DNA from: Paragyromitra xinjiangensis
Taxonomy: Eukaryota > Ascomycota > Pezizomycetes > Pezizales > Discinaceae
Assembly (NCBI GenBank): GCA_038503065.1
Contig: JBCAMK010000003.1
Span: 3,578,347-3,642,346, forward strand
DNA length: 64,000 nt
Reading direction: 5' to 3'
This document shows, in pieces, positions 59,834-64,000 of this stretch (positions within the stretch are counted from its first letter, which is position 1; the number at the start of each line of letters is the position of its first letter). The position numbers and the translations under genes are program-made. Below the pieces are notes generated by a model. That model saw only the letters and a program-made list of their open reading frames with translations. It searched no databases and was not told where the DNA came from.

Positions 59834-61253
59834 GATGGCCAGCTTTTGGAATTGGTGTGATATCTGATGAAGAACGAGAAGGAGCTGGACTGGGAATAGT
59901 AGCAGAGACAATAAAGAAAAACCGTCAGTGAGAGTGGGTAAATTGGCGAGCTCTATGAAGTATTGATAACCTATGGCGTTTAAATTACGCTGGTTTACAT
60001 ACATCCGAAATGTAATCGACAGTAATGATAAGGAAGAAGCTGAAGAAAATAAATATGTATCTCTGTGACACCAGAATCGCAGTTAGTGAGATGTTTCATT
60101 TAGTCCGGATGTGCGCCAAAAGACGGGTTATTTCGGCCTGTGTAGCAAGCCAAGCTCTGGGTAACGGTCTGTATTTCACGCGTTCCCTGTGCTGCACACC
60201 CATTCCGGCCATGTGTAACCGATATGCACGCTTCAGCTGGGCGCATTGAAATACATGTAGTTGTGGCGCTGGTCAGGTGCGGACAAGGTGAGGCTACACA
60301 ATAGGAACAGGACTAGCATATGCGGTTAGGAGAAGCATGCAAGGACTACCGATATAGAGTACACCCCAGCATCAAGAAAAAATTATACAGGAGGGGAAAG
60401 TTAAGGCTATTGCGCTGTAGATCGCAGTTAAACATAAAGGTAGGAAACGGATGAGACGAGCTAGAGATAATCTCAAAAGCTTTTGATGATGGACTGGGTC
60501 CTCGACAAAATGACTGGCTGGATGATACTGAAGTCCAACCCTTTGGGTCTAGATATTGTACGGACCTAAAATTCGTCTTAAACCAGTCAGAAGATGGGTA
60601 CTTTTTCTTCTTATAGTGAATCAGTGAGGGTTTCTGCATCCACACGAATAGTAATAGATTATACTCAACATGCGTGGCAATATCAAGGTTGGATAGGTGG
60701 TGCGCTCTTTGCTTAGCATTTGCTAGGGCTCTATCTATCAGACAACAGTTTGTTTTTTTATGTACTAGTACATGCTTCACACAGTACATACATCTTTCAG
60801 GGAAAAGATTCTCTCACAGAAAACGGTAATCAGTGGGCATATCTGGCGAAATAGCCCATGTAGGCTCATGGACCTACAACCTCTCTAATGCTTTCGCTAC
60901 TATATCGACCTCCTCTTCTAAGTACCCCAAAGCCCTTTCTGCTTAGCTCTGCAACCCAAAGTCTAGCCCTACACTACTCCCAGTGAGTTGCTACCGTACT
61001 CGTGGACTAGGGTTGTATAAACCTGAAAACATGGGTGATGAATTTGTATGGCAAAATACCCGTGCGCCACTCTGTAGGATACAAAGCTACACCCCATGTT
61101 TTTAGGTTCTTATCCTGGTTCACGAGTACTAAAGGTGACCAGCGGGCATAAATTCTCTAACTTGCTGAGGGGTGAGACCTTTGATCTCGTTAGTCTAGAT
61201 CAAGCTCTTTTCCGTGCAAATCCTGGCGATTTCTTTGAAACCTCAAACCTGAT
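59834..61253. other. Intergenic with one inverted-repeat element
   Basis: Upstream flank of the HNH gene. An ORF at 60346-60789 (minus) has no domain. Contains the element at 60999-61126. Confidence 0.5.
60999..61126. mobile_element. Short MITE-like element
   Basis: A 128 bp element flanked by TA. The left end is CTCGTGGACTAGGG, continuing to AACCTGAAAACATGGGTG; the right end read inward is CTCGTGAACCAGGA, continuing to AACCTAAAAACATGGGGTG. The arms are about 38 bp with several mismatches. The centre also contains an inverted TTTGTATGG/ATACAAAG pair. No coding capacity. Confidence 0.7.
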
Positions 61254-61941
61254 TTAAAAAATCGAGTTAGCGTCGATATTAATAAGACACAGAAGATCCG
61301 AATAAGATGTGGACTCGTCGACAAGGCCTTGAAACCCAATGGTGAGAGAGCAACATGGGGTCCTGATGGCTACTATTTCGCTGAGACAAGGTTCTATTAC
61401 GAAGCCTTTCCCATGGGCGATAGTCCAATTTTCGAGCTGTAGAATCTGCCACCTCACCTACTTCCCCGGACCAGTCCTTAGCTTGTAGATACAGCAAGGA
61501 TAAATGATGGCTATCGGGTGACCGGGTTCTTGGGTAACTTTGTTTACGTCCCTGTGCCGTGCGTCGTCAGGGAGAGGTAATCTCCGCAACACCAGTTAAG
61601 TCATTACAAACGTGAGTTCCGAGATGGACGCTGAAGCCATGCTCCTCCTAGTTAAGGAGGATACACACCTGTCAAGATCTTTAAGAGGAATTTCGAGGCT
61701 AGGATACTTTGCAGAGACCTTCTCCGCCTTTTCTTGGCCACGGACAAGGACACATTATTCCAAATCAGGGTGTCTCTTTTTGAGTCCATTGAGCACGGTT
61801 CCGGTAATGTAGACGGTCACGCCGGTGCTGCTAGCTGCTTGTGAGCTCTGGGGGTGATGGAGTAGAATATACAGGAAGACGTTGGTACGCATTACACGAA
61901 GGATCCAAAGTGAGGATGTGGAGGCAACGAAACAAATCATA
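61254..61941 (-). pseudogene. NAD-dependent epimerase/dehydratase-like pseudogene
   Basis: On the minus strand, 61667-61820 reads VTVYITG, then TVLNGLKKRHPDLE, a stop codon (TAA at 61755-61757), then in the same frame VLVRGQEKAEKVSAKYPSLE up to a GT donor. This follows the N-terminal Rossmann start of NmrA/epimerase-like proteins, in which VYITG is normally followed by GATGYIG and then the helix. Here the nucleotide-binding glycine loop is missing and an in-frame stop interrupts strand 2. Downstream (61254-61497) there are open frames that could be the decayed remainder, but the match is weak. Non-functional as it stands. Position close to the telomere fits relaxed selection. Confidence 0.6.
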
Positions 61942-62237
61942 AGGTGGAGGTGATGAAGCGGGGAGGGAGATTAAGCATGGGGCTCCGGGCAACCTGTATG
62001 CCATTGTCGTGAAACCCTAGCAATTCAAAGTATGCATATATGTACATAAGCTATTGCTGCGATCATTGGTGGATTGTTTGTGATACGCCTTGTCCTCCTG
62101 TCCCGGGCCCCTAAGATATCTCTTTTGACGAACTGATCTTCTGCATACAGGGTGCGCTGGAGAGCACTAAACCAAACTATGCCAGCAAGTCCTAACCCAA
62201 TCTCTGAGCCGACACCCGGTGCTATACTTCAGCATTT

Positions 62238-62265
62238 TGATTGATTGATTGATTCATTCATTAAG
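62238..62265. repeat. GATT/CATT microsatellite
   Basis: Four to six units of GATT followed by CATT repeats. Confidence 0.8.
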
Positions 62266-62385
62266 TGTATCTAACCACTAAGATTATAATGCTACTTTAG
62301 GATATCCTCAGAGAGGGCAAGAGTTAAAAGCAGCATGTTCAATCCTATAAATAACTCGTTGATGTGGGCGAGGAAGGCAAATCAA

Positions 62386-62438
62386 AATCTTAAATGGGGG
62401 GAAGTATCGTGGGATACTTAGGATTTATCGCGGTGAGG
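62386..62438. repeat. Inverted copy of the 51.3 kb module
   Basis: Reads ATGGGGGGAAGTATCGTGGG, then ATACTTAGGATTTATCGCGG on the plus strand, the reverse complement of 51311-51360 with a few changes. The flanks differ, so the shared segment is short and well bounded. Confidence 0.75.
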
Positions 62439-62659
62439 AGCGTCGCGAAAAGCCCCAAAAAAGTCGTAGGCCGCGGTAAAATTTAGCAATTTCCGGTAGC
62501 CTCGCCTAACATATGGGTCCTACCACACGCCTCCCATAGCATATCCGTGCTTTTGGTAGTCTCTCAAAGCGCATGGCGCCTTTAGCGAGCAATCTCGTAG
62601 CCTTCCCGTATACTTTCGGGAGGCTTTGTGTGTTAGCTCTCCTTTCATGGTCTTTCGCG

Positions 62660-62960
62660 ATGCCCGCCAATATCCGTGCACTCTACCACCCACTCTGACG
62701 TGCCCACCATTTTGCTACCATTCTTCGGCTTTCACCGGCGCTAATATCTGTGCAACTCGACATGTCTACCATTTTGCTACCTTTGCTACCGCCACCATGC
62801 TCGCTAATATCCGCGCACTCTACCGCTAACTCGACATGTCTACCATTTTGCTACCTTCTACCGCGCTTTTTACTATCTTCGTTAATATCCGCGCACTCTA
62901 CTGCTAACTCGACATGTCTACCATTTTGCTACCACTAACTCGACATGCCTACTATTTTAC
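62660..62960. repeat. Subtelomeric minisatellite
   Basis: About four diverged units of 60-80 bp built from two blocks, a (C/G)TAATATCCGCGCACTCTA block and an ACTCGACATGTCTACCATTT block followed by TGCTACC. ORFs in this stretch are repeat translations. Confidence 0.85.
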
Positions 62961-63088
62961 GTGCCAGCTTTCGTTATTAGCTTGCTAGCTTTGATTCCTT
63001 TCTTCGCTACTGACGCGCTTTCGCCATGCTCGCTACCAGTATGCCACAGAAACAAACACCCAAGTACTAGCTAAAGACTCTATCCTAA

Positions 63089-63300
63089 TCCAACATGAAT
63101 ATGAAAAATTCCCTGTAATAACGTCTCATTGCCATCCGATCTACTGGGAATCGCCACGTAGCATTTGACGATCACAAAGTCGAACTTCTTCCTAGCAGGT
63201 GGCACTTGTTTCGTCGAAAATACGAGACGCTGGTTCCTGAGGAATGCCTTCCTTGTTCTCATCCAACATGAATATGAAAACATTTCCCGTAATCGCGTCC
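63089..63300. repeat. Direct repeat pair of ~40 bp
   Basis: TCCAACATGAATATGAAAA followed by TTCCCGTAAT-type sequence occurs at about 63089-63130 and again at about 63260-63300 with small changes. Confidence 0.7.
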
Positions 63301-63420
63301 TACAGATAAGAGATGGTGGAATACGCCCCGTATTCCCGCAACGCAACACTGCCATGCAGCTACCATGCAGGTACCCGCGCCCACATGCCCGCTACCATCC
63401 GCAACACCACCCAAATCGAC

Positions 63421-63800
63421 TCCTGAACTGACTCCGAATCAGCAGCCAAATCGACTCCCGATCACACGTCTCCCACAGCGCGCGTGGCAGCAGGTTCAAA
63501 GGCTGCAGGCCTCATGGAGGTCGCTGTCTGCAGCCATTAGCAGGGACATTTGGATGTATATATACGATTTTTGGTATGCAGAGTGGCGACATTTGGAAGT
63601 ACTTTTACGATTTTTGATATGCAGGTTTGGACTTCGGACCTGTGGCTCTGGCACCTACCCAGGCTGCATGTCCTTCTCGCGACGGCACGAAATGGGTGGA
63701 TCGAAACCTGTTCCTGGGCATAGGCCTGAATTGACTGCTCAATTGACTGCTCAATTGACTGCTGAATTGACTCGGAAGCAGCGGCCGAATCGACTCCCGA
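63421..63800. repeat. Subtelomeric short repeats adjoining the telomere
   Basis: Three families are interleaved. A CTGAACTGACTCCGAATCAG module at 63424 recurs degenerately at 63759-63799, ending AATCGACTCCCG in both. GACATTTGGA followed by TACGATTTTTGGTATGCAG occurs at about 63546 and 63588. CAATTGACTGCT is repeated three times at 63732-63768. Confidence 0.75.
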
Positions 63801-63803
63801 ACC

Positions 63804-63996
63804 TTAGGGTTTAGGGTTTAGGGTTTAGGGTTTAGGGTTTAGGGTTTAGGGTTTAGGGTTTAGGGTTTAGGGTTTAGGGTTTAGGGTTTAGGGTTTAGGG
63901 TTTAGGGTTTAGGGTTAGGGTTTAGGGTTTAGGGTTTAGGGTTTAGGGTTTAGGGTTTAGGGTTTAGGGTTTAGGGTTTAGGGTTTAGGGTTTAGG
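63804..63996 (+). repeat. Telomere, TTTAGGG array
   Basis: About 27 head-to-tail TTTAGGG units, the G-rich strand running 5'->3' toward the end, as expected for a right chromosome end. One unit at 63915-63920 is TTAGGG. The last four bases (TGCT) do not fit the array and are probably a read- or assembly-end artefact. Confidence 0.97.
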
Positions 63997-64000
63997 TGCT

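Noticed and set aside
62660..62960. Possible CRISPR-like array from the regular repeats
   Set aside because: Units are diverged tandem minisatellite copies without unique spacers, in a eukaryotic genome.
63165..63814. Subtelomeric ORFs as a telomere-linked helicase or other gene
   Set aside because: They run through short direct repeats, show no helicase motifs, and the last one ends at the telomere junction.

Overview
The window reads as the right-hand end of a chromosome of a filamentous ascomycete (Pezizomycotina). The evidence is many short introns (about 37-75 nt) with CTAAC/CTGAC branch points, families typical of such fungi (AA9 lytic polysaccharide monooxygenase, But2-domain secreted protein, DUF2293, DUF7514, F-box/ankyrin proteins, APP1-type phosphatase, MACPF-like proteins) and a terminal telomere array. 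I cannot name the species. The telomere unit is TTTAGGG, not the TTAGGG usual in filamentous ascomycetes.

Layout. 0-3.3 kb: the 5' end of an F-box/ankyrin gene, then an ammonium transporter with Glu in place of the first pore His (Mep1/Mep3-like). 3.3-11.6 kb: about 8.3 kb with no gene I can support, lying upstream of the transporter. 11.6-25.6 kb: ZZ-finger/DUF7514 protein, a small conserved protein with an unresolved 5' end, an F-box/ankyrin gene, a small secreted cysteine-rich protein, an F-box-like gene, two unknown genes, an acidic DUF2293 protein and a 12-repeat F-box/ankyrin gene. 26.2-40.6 kb: a stand-alone DIT1/PvcA isocyanide synthase, two unknown genes, a membrane fatty-acid hydroxylase/sterol desaturase, a secreted But2-domain protein, a 4.5 kb gene-poor stretch, an APP1-like phosphatidate phosphatase and a secreted DJ-1/PfpI protein of the isonitrile-hydratase-like type. 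43.6-49.9 kb: three genes for exported or membrane proteins: choice-of-anchor B/LVIVD, AA9 LPMO with 10 exons, and a four-helix MARVEL-like protein. 51.3-62 kb: increasingly repeat-rich, with two MACPF-like genes (one frameshifted), an HNH nuclease, a decayed NAD-dependent epimerase and TA-flanked inverted-repeat elements. 62-64 kb: subtelomeric repeats, then the telomere.

The most interesting combination is an isocyanide synthase and, 12 kb away, a secreted DJ-1 protein that keeps both residues known to be catalytic in bacterial isonitrile hydratase. This could be a make-and-degrade pair for an isocyanide metabolite, but linkage is the only evidence. Exon structures were worked out by hand from splice signals and reading frames. 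Where a model sums to a whole number of codons I say so.
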